Origin: Arthrobacter silvisoli
GTDB taxonomy: Bacteria; Actinomycetota; Actinomycetes; Actinomycetales; Micrococcaceae
NCBI RefSeq assembly: GCF_003369445.1
Contig: NZ_QRCU01000037.1
Location: 124,001 to 188,000 of the forward strand
Direction: 5' to 3'
DNA: 64,000 nt
Notes under the pieces: model-generated
Database searches by the model: none
Told to the model about the DNA's origin: nothing
What the model saw: only the letters and a program-made list of their open reading frames with translations
Shown: positions 40,653-49,994 of the stretch, piece by piece
How the letters are laid out: the number at the start of each line of letters is the position of its first letter
Numbering within the stretch: position 1 is the stretch's first letter
Translations under genes and position numbers: made by a program

Positions 40653-41655
40653 AGTGATCCCATCCCACGGTGTCGGCGGACTCCCCGGCTATCCGGACGC
40701 CCACGCGTTCTCCCCCGGCAGCGGCCCTGACTGAGCCTACCGCAGTGAAGGGCTCCGGGAGCTCAACTCCGGCCGGAAAGGCTGCCAACAGGCCGTGGTC
40801 CTCTCCCCCGCCGAGCACCCAGTCCATGGGGTCGACGTCCAGCAGCGACGCCGCAGCTTCGAGGGCGTGGGCCTGGGCCTTCAGGGCAACCGGATCAAGG
40901 TCCAGGATGACGCCGCTGGCTGTGGCGAGGCGGCCGCCGTCGCGCATCAATCCGTCCGAAACGTCCATCATGGCGGTGGCCCCCGCTGCCGCTGCCCGCG
41001 GGCCGGCGGCCAGGGGCGGCACCGGGCGGCATTGGCGGTCCACGAGTTCCCGCTGTTCCGGGGTGAGGGATTCGAGCGGCACCGTGCTTTCCAGCAAGGC
41101 CAGGCCCGCGGCCGCGCGGCCGAGGGTTCCCGCGAGAGCAAGGGTGTCCCCCGGCTGCGCTCCGGAGCGAAGCACCGGAGCCTTCCCGTGCAAGGTCCCG
41201 ACGACGGCGACCGTCACCGCGATCTCCCGCCCCCTCCCCAGGTCGCCGCCGGCCACCGAGCAGTCCGAGGCGCCGAGACCGGCGATGCCGGCGGTGAGAC
41301 CGTCGGCGAAATCCTCCACCCAGGACACCGGCGTCTCCGGGGGCATCGTCAGGCTGACGACGAGGGAGGTGGCGGTTCCTCCCATCGCGTTGATGTCGCT
41401 GAGATTCTGGGCTGCGGACTTCCACCCGACGTCGTAGCCGGTGGTGCGGTAGCCGTTGTTCCAGTCCAGTCGGAAGTCCTGGTCCTGGGTCTGGGTATCG
41501 ATGGAGATGACGGCCCGTCCGTCCGGGGCCGCGACGACGGCGGCATCATCACCTGGTCCAAGCAGGACACTGCTGCTCGACTCGAGGCGCGGGAAGATCC
41601 GGGCGAGCAGCCCGCTCTCCGACATGTGGGCGACAGTCAGTACTTTTTCCGGCAC
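40642..41655 (-). CDS. thiL: Thiamine-monophosphate kinase
   Basis: The last step of thiamine pyrophosphate synthesis. The 337-residue product has the ATP-Mg motif LLGPGDDAAVV, DTQTQDQDFRLDW, a substrate-site stretch SAAQNLSDINAMGG and MMDVSDGLMRDGGRLA. The GGEDHGLLAAFP motif is in the usual place. It heads a thiL-DAK2-recG-rsmD run. The genome therefore has both thiC (riboswitch-controlled) and thiL in this region. Confidence 0.96.
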   Translation of the reverse strand: MPEKVLTVAHMSESGLLARIFPRLESSSSVLLGPGDDAAVVAAPDGRAVISIDTQTQDQDFRLDWNNGYRTTGYDVGWKSAAQNLSDINAMGGTATSLVVSLTMPPETPVSWVEDFADGLTAGIAGLGASDCSVAGGDLGRGREIAVTVAVVGTLHGKAPVLRSGAQPGDTLALAGTLGRAAAGLALLESTVPLESLTPEQRELVDRQCRPVPPLAAGPRAAAAGATAMMDVSDGLMRDGGRLATASGVILDLDPVALKAQAHALEAAASLLDVDPMDWVLGGGEDHGLLAAFPAGVELPEPFTAVGSVRAAAGGERVGVRIAGESADTVGWDHFAD

Positions 41656-41731
41656 GCTTCTACGCTAGCCGCTCGTGCTGACATTCGGTGAGCGGGCGGG
41701 GCGCTGCCATGCCTGCTTTTAGACTTGCAGG

Positions 41732-42325
41732 GTGCAACAGAAAAACAGGAGGCTGACGAGGTATCTCTCAGCCGGCGCCGCGGGCCTCTTTGTTCTCTGG
41801 TTTGCGGTCTCCCTCCAGCTTTTCTGCCTTGTGTCGACGCCGGTCCCCCCGCCCGTCGATGCCATCGTCGTCCTGGGCGGCAGCAGCGATGAACGGCTGC
41901 CCGCGGCGCAGGCCCTGGAAACGGCGCAGGCCCTGGCTGCCCAGTCCCGGGCCGGCCAGGCTGCGGCGCCGGTGCTGGTCCTCTCCTGGACCGACACACG
42001 GGGAAACGCCTCGGTCGATGCGCTCTGCAACGCGGCGTCCTTTCCGCAGCAATCACTGATTTGCTTCCGGCCGGAAGGCATGGACACACGCGGCGAGGCG
42101 GCCTCCGTCGCGAAGCTGGCCAAGGAGAACGGATGGCACTCGGTGGCCGTCGTGACGTCCTCTTACCACGTGCTTCGGGCCGGGACATTGATGCGCCAGT
42201 GCACCGCGGCGGATGTCCACATGGTGGCGTCGGAACCGGCCCTGGATTCGCTGCAATGGCTGCGGCGTTTCGTCATCGAAGAAGCCGGCTTGCTGGACGT
42301 GAACCTGCGCCCCGAGTGCGGTTGA
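41732..42325 (+). CDS. YdcF/DUF218-family membrane-anchored protein
   Basis: 197 residues from a GTG. A basic N-terminus is followed by one hydrophobic segment (residues ~13-34) acting as signal anchor. The DUF218 domain has VDAIVVLGGSSDERLPAA, a middle ICFRPEGMDTRGEA, and SVAVVTSSYHVLRA. Family members (SanA/ElyC/YdcF) act in envelope biogenesis or bind SAM; the reaction here is unknown. It may be the first gene on the surface-glycan side of the window. Confidence 0.85.
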   Translation: MQQKNRRLTRYLSAGAAGLFVLWFAVSLQLFCLVSTPVPPPVDAIVVLGGSSDERLPAAQALETAQALAAQSRAGQAAAPVLVLSWTDTRGNASVDALCNAASFPQQSLICFRPEGMDTRGEAASVAKLAKENGWHSVAVVTSSYHVLRAGTLMRQCTAADVHMVASEPALDSLQWLRRFVIEEAGLLDVNLRPECG

Positions 42326-42421
42326 AGCCACCCCGTGATGGCCCTCGTGCAGGCATCCGGCGCCGCTCCCGGCTAGACTCGTTGCGGACCTTTACGGAAT
42401 CGGACGCGAAAGGAGCAGCCG

Positions 42422-42679
42422 CTGGACACCCCGCAAGACAGTGCATCGGAGCTTCTTTCAGCCCCCCGGCACGTGCACCGGAGGCGCTTCCGTTCCGACA
42501 TCCCGGAAGACATGTTCGTCGACCTTCCGGTGCCGCAGCCACAGGCTGGAAACCGCGCGGCGAAGCCGGAACGGCGGCCAAGCACCTTCGGCCGCAAACG
42601 CCTCGTCGCCTTGGCCGTGGTGGCTGCAACAACGCTCGCAGTCCCTGCGCTGGTCCTGGCTTTGCTGTTCATCAGATAG
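42422..42679 (+). CDS. Small single-pass membrane protein, CTG start likely
   Basis: The frame reads DTPQDSASELLSAPRHV, RFRSDIPEDMFVDLPVPQP and RKRLVALAVVAATTLAVPALVLALLF, ending three residues after one C-terminal transmembrane helix. AAAGGAG at 42409-42415 stands 6 nt before a CTG at 42422, giving 85 residues. The next possible start, a GTG at 42473, has no ribosome-binding site and would lose conserved-looking acidic sequence. It lies directly upstream of wecB. No family is recognised. Confidence 0.6.
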   Translation: MDTPQDSASELLSAPRHVHRRRFRSDIPEDMFVDLPVPQPQAGNRAAKPERRPSTFGRKRLVALAVVAATTLAVPALVLALLFIR

Positions 42680-42685
42680 CCGAAA

Positions 42686-42701
42686 AACGGCGCCCGCCGT
42701 T
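42686..42701. terminator. Short hairpin after the small membrane protein gene
   Basis: AACGGC-GCCC-GCCGTT forms a 6-bp stem with a 4-base loop 6 bp after the stop codon. It is preceded by A-residues and not followed by a T-run. It could be a weak terminator separating wecB. Confidence 0.35.
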
Positions 42702-42792
42702 CATCTTGGAGCCGCTTGCGCATTCCTTGTCACAGGGGGATGTCAAGTAACATTCAGGATGTTGTCAATTATCCAAATACCCGGGGGAAGCA

Positions 42793-43962
42793 ATGCCCAC
42801 TGTCATGCCCATTTTCGGCACCAGGCCCGAAGCCATCAAAATGGCACCCATCGTTGCCGCCCTGCAGCAGTCGGACCTTTTCGATTGCGTTGTCACCGTG
42901 ACAGGCCAGCACCGGGAAATGCTCGACCAGGTCAACGAACTATTCGGGATCGTCCCCGACCACGACCTCAACATCCTCCAGCAGCGTCAGTCCCTCTCGG
43001 CGATCATGACGCGCACCATCGACGGTCTCGACAAGCTCTTCGCCGAGCGGAAGCCCGACGCCGTGGTTGTCCAGGGTGACACCACGACGTCGACTGCCGG
43101 CGCAATCGCCGCCTTCTACCACGGGATTCCAGTGGTCCATGTCGAGGCCGGCCTGCGCAGCGGCGACCTCTTCTCGCCCTTCCCGGAGGAAGCGAACCGC
43201 AAGATCACCAGCCAGATCGCGAGCCTCCACCTGGCGCCGACGAGCGTCAGCAAGGCCAACCTGCTGGCCGAGGGCGTCAACGACGAAGACATCGTCGTCA
43301 CCGGCAACTCCGTCATCGATGCGCTCCTGACCACCGTCGGGAAGCAGATTCCCTTCACGGACCCGCAGCTTGAAGAACTCGCCTCCAGCGGCCGGAAAAT
43401 CCTCCTGGTCACCACGCACCGCCGCGAGAACCAGGGCGACGCGATGCGTGGCGTCGGACGCGCCCTGGCCCGGATCGCCGACGCCGAGCCTGACATGGTG
43501 ATCGTGCTTCCGGCGCACAAGAACCCGGTGGTCCGTGAAGCCGTGCTGCCCGCGCTCGAAGGCAAGGGCAACGTGGTGGTCACGGAACCCCTGGCCTACG
43601 GCGAATTCACCCGCATGCTCTCCCTCGCCCACATCGTCCTGACCGATTCCGGCGGAGTCCAGGAGGAAGCCCCGAGCCTGGGCAAGCCGGTCCTCGTGAT
43701 GCGCGACAACACCGAGCGTCCCGAAGCCGTGGCCGCCGGAACGGTGTCGCTCATCGGCACCGACGAAGACCGGATCGTTGCCGAGGTCGACCGCCTCCTG
43801 CACGACGAGGCGCACTTTGACGCGATGGCAAACGCCGTCAACCCGTACGGTGACGGCAAGGCGTCAGAGCGCACCGTTGCCGCCATCGCGGAACTGCTGA
43901 GGATCGGCAGCCGCATCGATGAATTCGGCTCCGAACTCGACGAACGTGCCGTCCGCGTCTGA
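42793..43962 (+). CDS. wecB: UDP-N-acetylglucosamine 2-epimerase (non-hydrolysing)
   Basis: 389 residues that would interconvert UDP-GlcNAc and UDP-ManNAc. The start PTVMPIFGTRPEAIKMAPIV is diagnostic. HVEAGLRSGD, FPEEANRKITS, TTHRRENQG and TDSGGVQEEAPSLGKPVLVMRDNTERPE are all present, including the active-site Asp/Glu/His set known in this family. The ATG follows GGGGGAAGC. With wecC at the far end of the region it makes UDP-ManNAcA available. It is followed 3 bp later by the DUF6270-hydrolase gene, so the two probably form an operon. Confidence 0.96.
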   Translation: MPTVMPIFGTRPEAIKMAPIVAALQQSDLFDCVVTVTGQHREMLDQVNELFGIVPDHDLNILQQRQSLSAIMTRTIDGLDKLFAERKPDAVVVQGDTTTSTAGAIAAFYHGIPVVHVEAGLRSGDLFSPFPEEANRKITSQIASLHLAPTSVSKANLLAEGVNDEDIVVTGNSVIDALLTTVGKQIPFTDPQLEELASSGRKILLVTTHRRENQGDAMRGVGRALARIADAEPDMVIVLPAHKNPVVREAVLPALEGKGNVVVTEPLAYGEFTRMLSLAHIVLTDSGGVQEEAPSLGKPVLVMRDNTERPEAVAAGTVSLIGTDEDRIVAEVDRLLHDEAHFDAMANAVNPYGDGKASERTVAAIAELLRIGSRIDEFGSELDERAVRV

Positions 43963-43965
43963 TTG

Positions 43966-45648
43966 ATGCGCCCCTTGAAAGTCTTCTCCTATGGCGGAGG
44001 CCCTGCCTCCGCCATAGTTGACCATTTTCCCGGCGACGCCGTTCAGCAGGCGGGCCTGGTATCCCGCCAGTCGCTGATCAGCGCCATGGGCGGGCCGAGC
44101 GGCGCGGTGTTCGCGGACGCCGCGGCGCGCCCGGCTGCCGTGCGCGTCCTGCAGGCCGACATCGCCGCTTCCTTGCGGAACGACGTCGAGGCCCGCCTGC
44201 CGGGTATCGATATCGTGCTGTGGGATCTGTTCGACGAACGCTTCGGCGTGGACCGCCTTGTCGACGGGACATACCTGACCCGTTCCCCCGAGCGGGTCAA
44301 GCACGTCACTGCCGGCTCCGGTGCGATGCGGACCATTGTGTTCGGCACCGATGAACACTTCGGGCTATGGTGCGAAGCGGCGGAAAAGTTCCTCGGTTTC
44401 CTGGCGAGGAAAGCACTCCTCCAGCGCACCTACGTCCTGGATCTCGCGTGGGCGCGCACCGACGAAAACGGCCTCGACGCCGAATTGCCTTTCGGCCTTT
44501 CCTCGGACAAGGCAAACGCCGAATTCTCCCGATATGCCGCGTACCTGCGCGATCGCGGCGTCCAGGTACTGAGCCATTCCAGGACGTGGACCTCACGCAA
44601 CCACAAATGGGGCCCGGCGCCGTACAACCTGCACGACGCCGTCTACGGAGAGGTAGCAGGGAAGCTGCTTGGTCTGCTGCCGGAAGAGCTCCTCGAACCG
44701 CCTGCCTCCGCCCCCGTCAACAAGGTTCCCGTCCACGGCTTTCCCGTCCACGACGCGCGGCACAAGGCACCGATCCTGGCGTGGGCCGGACTCGATGACT
44801 TCGACGCGTCGCAGGAAGGGCGGACCCACCACAGGATTGCGCCCGCCGCCGGCGAGCTCTACGGCCTGTGCAGCCTTATCCAGAACAACGGCTCGGACAC
44901 CCTGCTGGTGGTAAGCCACGGCGCCCTGAACCGGGAAAAGTACAGCCTGCCCCGCTTCGAGTGGCTTGCCACACTGGAAGGCCGGCCCGAGAACCTGATG
45001 TTCCTGGCCGACACCGCGCTCGAACCGCACAACGACCTGGAGTTGGCCTGGTTCACTGGTAGTGCCGCGGACGACCTCACCGAACGCTATGCGGAACTGG
45101 TGAAGCGGGCCGCCCGCCAGCTGGGGGCCAGGAAAATCGTCTTCATGGGCGGCTCGGGCGGCGGGTTCGCCTCCCTCGCCCTGGCGTCCAAGACTCCGGG
45201 AAGCCGCGCCCTGGTCTTCAACCCGCAGACAAACATCCAGCGGTACTGGCTGAAGTCGGTACGGAACTACGTCAGGCGGCTTTTCCCTGAATTCGCCTCC
45301 GAGAAGCAGCTCAACCGCCTCGGGGGACGCTGCGAGCTGGCCACCGCGTATGGAGCGTCGCCGCAGCTTGAGCACCAGGTCCTGTACGTCCAGAACGACG
45401 ACGACCCCCACCACATGGAGAACCATCTGGGTCCTTTCGCCGCCGCCCTGGGCATGGAACCCCGCACCGGGGTTTCGCCGGACGGCAAGGTGAGGATCGT
45501 CGTCGAACGCTTCGCCGAAGGGCACAACATGCCTTACAGGACGGTGCTGAATCCTTTCGTTGACCTGGTCCTCTCGGGATGGGACGCACCCTTTGTCCAA
45601 GGCCCGTTGCCTACGGTGGAACCGGCAGGGCGTGCGGTTTCCGGCTAG
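43966..45648 (+). CDS. DUF6270-like / alpha-beta-hydrolase fusion, surface-glycan linked
   Basis: 560 residues. Residues ~1-250 resemble the DUF6270 domain found in polysaccharide loci (VFSYGGGPASAIVD, LVSRQSLISAM, DIVLWDLFDERFGV, then HKWGPAPYNLHDAVY); it is likely an SGNH-like fold. Residues ~300-540 form an alpha/beta-hydrolase domain with nucleophile Ser397 (MGGSGGGFASL), candidate Asp in QNDDDPHHMENH and His in EGHNMPYR. The layout of the second domain mirrors the Asp2-like protein at 56716. A glycan acyltransferase/esterase is the inference. No signal peptide is seen, so it acts in the cytoplasm or at the membrane. Confidence 0.7.
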   Translation: MRPLKVFSYGGGPASAIVDHFPGDAVQQAGLVSRQSLISAMGGPSGAVFADAAARPAAVRVLQADIAASLRNDVEARLPGIDIVLWDLFDERFGVDRLVDGTYLTRSPERVKHVTAGSGAMRTIVFGTDEHFGLWCEAAEKFLGFLARKALLQRTYVLDLAWARTDENGLDAELPFGLSSDKANAEFSRYAAYLRDRGVQVLSHSRTWTSRNHKWGPAPYNLHDAVYGEVAGKLLGLLPEELLEPPASAPVNKVPVHGFPVHDARHKAPILAWAGLDDFDASQEGRTHHRIAPAAGELYGLCSLIQNNGSDTLLVVSHGALNREKYSLPRFEWLATLEGRPENLMFLADTALEPHNDLELAWFTGSAADDLTERYAELVKRAARQLGARKIVFMGGSGGGFASLALASKTPGSRALVFNPQTNIQRYWLKSVRNYVRRLFPEFASEKQLNRLGGRCELATAYGASPQLEHQVLYVQNDDDPHHMENHLGPFAAALGMEPRTGVSPDGKVRIVVERFAEGHNMPYRTVLNPFVDLVLSGWDAPFVQGPLPTVEPAGRAVSG

Positions 45649-45650
45649 GC

Positions 45651-48497
45651 TCAGGTGCTCGCAAACTTGTGGCTCTTGAGTATGAACGGGTAGCTGAGGG
45701 TGCTGCCGACGGAACTTGTCCCGATGTCTGTGTATTTGACGGCGCCATTGGCGTCGATCCAGACGATTCCGTTGAGGTCCGGGCGGTGGCCGTAGACGGG
45801 TGAGAACGCCGTCATGGCCGAGAATCCTCCGGTGCTGAGCCGGACCGGGGTAGTGGAGACCGTGCCGCCGTACACACGCGAGTAGCGGTAGAGCGAGCCG
45901 GCCTGATTGACGATGAGGGACGTGCTGGTGGCCCGCGACGGTACCATGAGGACGAAGTTCCTGCCCTGCCAGCCTGTTCCGATCGTGGCCGGCGTACCCA
46001 AGGCGCCGGTGCTGAGGACCGGCCAGGCCCGCAGGATTCCGCTGGCGGGATCCATCGCGATGACCGACAGGGACGTGCCCCAGATTCCCACGGCGAGGTC
46101 GACGGCGGCCCAGCCGGATGGCCCCACCACCGCCGGCGGCATGAAACCGCCGTTTGGGAGGCCCCGGTGGAGCTGCAGCGTCCCGTCGCTGTGGTTCGTC
46201 AGCACATCGAGGATGCCGTCCCCGTTCCAGTCCACGACGTGCGCCGACCGCACATATCCGCCGAACCCGGAGTCCGCGCGGATCGGGTTGCCGAAGCTCC
46301 CATCCCCCGAGGACCTGCACACATACAGCCAGGCGTTGGGCCCCACCGTGACCAGGTCCGCCCTTGAACGGATCGTGGGCCGCTGCACCGCGTCGACTTC
46401 AACGATGTTCGTGGTGTTTTCGACGAAGAACAGCCGGCTCTGTTTGTTGACCACCATTTCCGTGTACGGGCCGCGGAGGACTTCCTTGCGGGTTTGGCGG
46501 AACGGGTCCAGGACCGTCACCGTTCCCCCGCTCAGATGAATGATGCCGCTTGCCTTCGGGAGGTACTTGATGGTGCTGGTCCGGAAGCCGGGAGAGGCCG
46601 AGCGGTAGAGGAGCTGATAGGTCGCCACCGGCGAACCGCTGGCCTTGTTCAGCCGGATCACGCCGTTGTTCGTGCTCACATAGAGGATCCCGTTGATCAT
46701 GATCGGGCTGTTGATCTCCACCTCGCCCGTGAAGGGACGCGCCCAGAGCAGGCGCCCCTGGGGCACATTCCACGCAAAGACATGGGCGGGCTTGGTATCG
46801 TAGTTCGACCCCAGCCCGCCCATGATTCCCGTCGTTCCATAGACGATGTCGCCCTCACCGACGAGGCCCAGCACCGACTGCCCGGCCACCGGGCCGGACA
46901 CAACTTTGATGTCCGTGTCGTCCGCCGGGTTCAGGATGGCGAGCGCCCCGCCGTTCCGGCCATAGTCGGGGATGGTCCCGGCCACCACCCTGTTGCCGGC
47001 GGTCGCCCAGCAGATCGGCCTCGACTGGTAGTAGGGGTAGCGCAGTTCGATGAGCTTGGTCACAGCCTGGGTCACCGGGTTGAAGCGGAGCAGCACACCC
47101 CCTGTGTAGGAGCCGACATAGATCGTGGACGCGTCGTATTCAAACATGCCTTCGATCTGCGCAATCCCGGTCCCCAGCGGTGACCTCCAGGTTGTCCGTG
47201 TCGTGATGTCGACGCTTCCGATGCCGTCGCCCGTGTATCCGCCGAAGTAGATCTTGTCTTCGGACTGGGACGCCATGAGGGCCTGCAGTTTGAAGGTCTG
47301 GGCGGCGAAATTCGGTGTGACGTCCCGGATGACCGCCTGGCTGCCGACGGAAACCCTGATGCAGTGGTACTGGCCGTCGCTCCCGCACAGGATGTTGACG
47401 AAGGTGTCCGTGTCGGACACTTCGACGTCGATGGCCCGGGCGGTGTCCGGGACGAGGCACACATACGACGCTTCCAAGGTCCTGGTGTCGATCCGCATCA
47501 GCTTGTGGACCCCCACCGTGTTCCACACGGCATAGGCATCCAAGGAACCGGGCGCCGACCCACTGGTCATCGCGGAGGGCATCCAGTCCCACGGACGGGT
47601 GACCCACGTGTCGTTGGACGTGCGGTAGACCTCGAACCGGAGCATCCCGTCGGCGCCATCGAAATAGATGAAAAGAACGTCCCCGTGGGCGTCGATCCGG
47701 TGGACGAATCCGGTGGACCGGGCATCCGGGAGGGGAATTTCGCGGATCTGATCCGGGCTGTCGGTGTGCCAGGTGAACACGGTGGGCTTCTGCGAGCCGG
47801 TTCCAACATAGACCCACCCCGGCCCGTCGATGGCGAGTGAGCGGATGTACTGGGTGTCCGGGCGGATCCGGGCGGTATGCAGGGTTGCGCCGGTCCGCGG
47901 GTCGAAGCGGGTGGTGTTGCCCGTTGGGTAATTACCGTTCCACACCCTGTCCTTCGAGTCCACGGCGACCGCGAAAGCCGCGTTGGTGGACGTCGGTGCC
48001 GTCTGGTAAGCATCCGTAACGGTCCCGGAAAGCGTGACCCTCTTGACGGTGTCGTCCGCGCCGAAGGCAAGCAGTGCCCCGGTTCCGGCTTCGACGGCAG
48101 TTTTCCCCACGCCCCCGCCGCTGGCCGGGAAGGGGACAAGGGACAGCTCCCGGACACCCGTGGCGGCATCGAGGATCTGGAGTTGATCAGTCAGCCCGGC
48201 GCTTCCGGCGGCAATCTTCAGCGCTCCGGTGCTCGTCCGGAAGAAGGCTGCGTTGACCTGCGGAATGCTCGAAAAGACGTTGCGGTACCGCCTCAGCACG
48301 GCTGAGGGTTCCGTTCCGACCGTTGTCAATGCAACGTCGGAACCGAATGCGGTGTCGAGGGACGCGGCCGCTGCGGGTGGAGCACTCGTTGCAACCCGCC
48401 CAAGTCCTGCGCCCGCCCCCAGGACGACGGCTAGGGACAGTACGGACCGTCTGCGGATATGGGGAGTATTGCTGGCATGTGCCTCGTGGTCGTTCAT
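45651..48497 (-). CDS. Tat-exported beta-propeller protein A with FG-GAP domain
   Basis: 948 residues. The N-terminus has a twin-arginine signal (IRRRSVLSLAVVLGAGAGLG). Residues ~60-700 are repetitive WD/PQQ-like beta-propeller blades (for example GSVDITTRTTW, VYVGTGSQKP, GNRVVAGTIPDYGRNGGAL, GILYVSTNNGVIRLN). The last ~237 residues are FG-GAP/VCBS-like, with a Ca-binding DWNGDGILD near 756-764. It is closely similar throughout to the proteins at 49995 and 53169. It is 28 bp after a deacetylase gene. No enzymatic residue is evident; a binding or scaffolding role at the cell surface is inferred. Confidence 0.85.
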   Translation of the reverse strand: MNDHEAHASNTPHIRRRSVLSLAVVLGAGAGLGRVATSAPPAAAASLDTAFGSDVALTTVGTEPSAVLRRYRNVFSSIPQVNAAFFRTSTGALKIAAGSAGLTDQLQILDAATGVRELSLVPFPASGGGVGKTAVEAGTGALLAFGADDTVKRVTLSGTVTDAYQTAPTSTNAAFAVAVDSKDRVWNGNYPTGNTTRFDPRTGATLHTARIRPDTQYIRSLAIDGPGWVYVGTGSQKPTVFTWHTDSPDQIREIPLPDARSTGFVHRIDAHGDVLFIYFDGADGMLRFEVYRTSNDTWVTRPWDWMPSAMTSGSAPGSLDAYAVWNTVGVHKLMRIDTRTLEASYVCLVPDTARAIDVEVSDTDTFVNILCGSDGQYHCIRVSVGSQAVIRDVTPNFAAQTFKLQALMASQSEDKIYFGGYTGDGIGSVDITTRTTWRSPLGTGIAQIEGMFEYDASTIYVGSYTGGVLLRFNPVTQAVTKLIELRYPYYQSRPICWATAGNRVVAGTIPDYGRNGGALAILNPADDTDIKVVSGPVAGQSVLGLVGEGDIVYGTTGIMGGLGSNYDTKPAHVFAWNVPQGRLLWARPFTGEVEINSPIMINGILYVSTNNGVIRLNKASGSPVATYQLLYRSASPGFRTSTIKYLPKASGIIHLSGGTVTVLDPFRQTRKEVLRGPYTEMVVNKQSRLFFVENTTNIVEVDAVQRPTIRSRADLVTVGPNAWLYVCRSSGDGSFGNPIRADSGFGGYVRSAHVVDWNGDGILDVLTNHSDGTLQLHRGLPNGGFMPPAVVGPSGWAAVDLAVGIWGTSLSVIAMDPASGILRAWPVLSTGALGTPATIGTGWQGRNFVLMVPSRATSTSLIVNQAGSLYRYSRVYGGTVSTTPVRLSTGGFSAMTAFSPVYGHRPDLNGIVWIDANGAVKYTDIGTSSVGSTLSYPFILKSHKFAST

Positions 48498-48525
48498 GGT
48501 CTTACCTACCTAGTCATCTCCTGTC

Positions 48526-49872
48526 TCACGCCGCGAGCAATTGCGGTGCCTGGACCAGTAGTTCGCCGCCGGAAACGGGTGTGAGCTGGACCCGGACGGT
48601 CCGTGTCCCTGTCAATGGCAGGGTGACGTACTGATGCAGCGCGGTGTTGGTTCCTGAGCCGCGTACGGTGACGTACCTCGCCGCGCTGAACCGTGCGGGC
48701 GATTCGGCGTCGAACACCTCGAGCTTGAGCCGCACCCCGGTGCCGGAACGCACGGACATCCGCAGCTGCCGGGTGGAACCTGCGTACACGCCAAGCGCGC
48801 AGTCTTTGGACAGCGCGGTCGAGCGCGTTCCCCTGCGGGCGTAGTGCCCGCCTTGTTCGGCACGGAGGGACCACTTCGCGGACAAACCGTTCCAGCCGTT
48901 CCAACCGTTGCTGAACCCCTGGTCCCCGCCCAGGAGGTCATGCCGCGACGGGCCGTCGAGCTGCGCGAGCATGAGGCCGCCCACGGTCAGGATGTCCAGC
49001 CGGCCAGCGTCCCGTTCGGCCGCGCACCAGGCGAAAAGGTCTTCGACGGCGGCAAGGCCGGCGGCATTGAGGGAACTGGGGTGGTACATGAAGCACACGC
49101 CCTTGTGCTGCCTCCGTGCAGCATTGACGAAGTCCTTTCCGCGCCACGCGACGGCCGCGTCATCGATCCGTATGTGGCTTCGGCCCATGTTGAGAAGCGC
49201 TTGTCCCGTCATGGACCAGTACCCTGGCATGTACCCGGTGGAAAGCGCATGCTGCTGTGTAATGAGCCGGCCGGCCAGGTGTTTCTGGAACGACGACCAG
49301 TTGGCGCCGCCGTCAAACCCCCGGTAGTTCGTGCCGCCGACCCCGGGGGGAACGAACAGCTCGATCGGCAGCTTGGGCAGCGAGCGCGCCAGGGACCAAT
49401 GGGCCTCCACGATTTCCTCCGTGAGGCGCAGATCCGTGGCGGCATCGCGATGCGTGGCGCTGTGGTTCGCCACCTCAATGCCGTTCTCCAGAGCACTCCT
49501 CTCCAGGAGCGGGAAGGGCATCAGCTCGCTTCCTGCGGGCCCCTTTTCAACCGCAGTCATCTGGGACATCGCTGCAATAGTCACCGGTATGGCGTATTTC
49601 CGGTGCAGGGGCAGGAGATCGGCCTTGAACCTGTTCAGGTGGTGGTCACAGCGGAAAGCGACAGCCGCACGCCCCGCCGTCCCGATCGCTCCGCCGCGGC
49701 GTGCAATGAAAGTATCGAGAAGCGTTTGGTTGAACGCGAAGGGGTACGGAGCCGGTGAGTCCGCCGCGTGTGCGGATCCGAGACCGGTCAGGAACACAGG
49801 GGTGGCCGCAAGCTGGCCCGCAAGAAACTGCATTGCCCGCCGACGGCTGAAGGGTATGAGACCATCGTGCAT
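48526..49872 (-). CDS. Tat-exported NodB-like polysaccharide deacetylase B
   Basis: 448 residues from the ATG at 49872 (AGGGGAG 3-9 nt before it). The Tat signal is SRRRAMQFLAG, with a cleavage-like AHAAD near residue 36. The deacetylase domain has FRCDHHLN (Asp76, His77), NHSATHRDA (metal His137 and His141), VPPGVGGTNYRGF and CFMYHPS, a divergent NodB set. Residues ~325-448 are a jelly-roll-like carbohydrate-binding module (RQLRMSVRSGTGVRLKLEVFD). It ends LLAA as its paralogue at 55357 does. It is upstream of propeller A and probably co-transcribed. Confidence 0.8.
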   Translation of the reverse strand: MHDGLIPFSRRRAMQFLAGQLAATPVFLTGLGSAHAADSPAPYPFAFNQTLLDTFIARRGGAIGTAGRAAVAFRCDHHLNRFKADLLPLHRKYAIPVTIAAMSQMTAVEKGPAGSELMPFPLLERSALENGIEVANHSATHRDAATDLRLTEEIVEAHWSLARSLPKLPIELFVPPGVGGTNYRGFDGGANWSSFQKHLAGRLITQQHALSTGYMPGYWSMTGQALLNMGRSHIRIDDAAVAWRGKDFVNAARRQHKGVCFMYHPSSLNAAGLAAVEDLFAWCAAERDAGRLDILTVGGLMLAQLDGPSRHDLLGGDQGFSNGWNGWNGLSAKWSLRAEQGGHYARRGTRSTALSKDCALGVYAGSTRQLRMSVRSGTGVRLKLEVFDAESPARFSAARYVTVRGSGTNTALHQYVTLPLTGTRTVRVQLTPVSGGELLVQAPQLLAA

Positions 49873-49994
49873 GAGCTCCCCTGACACTGCACCCAGCATG
49901 CTTGACGTCCGTTGAGCGTTCGGTTATAGGCTAGCCCTCGTTCCGCCGGGGCGAAAGGGACCGCGGGTCCTTACAGGGAGCACGTCGGATGGCC

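Noticed and set aside
42735..42775. Promoter-like TTGTCA ... TAACAT before wecB
   Set aside because: The spacer is only about 15 bp and other equally good combinations exist nearby, so no promoter is listed.
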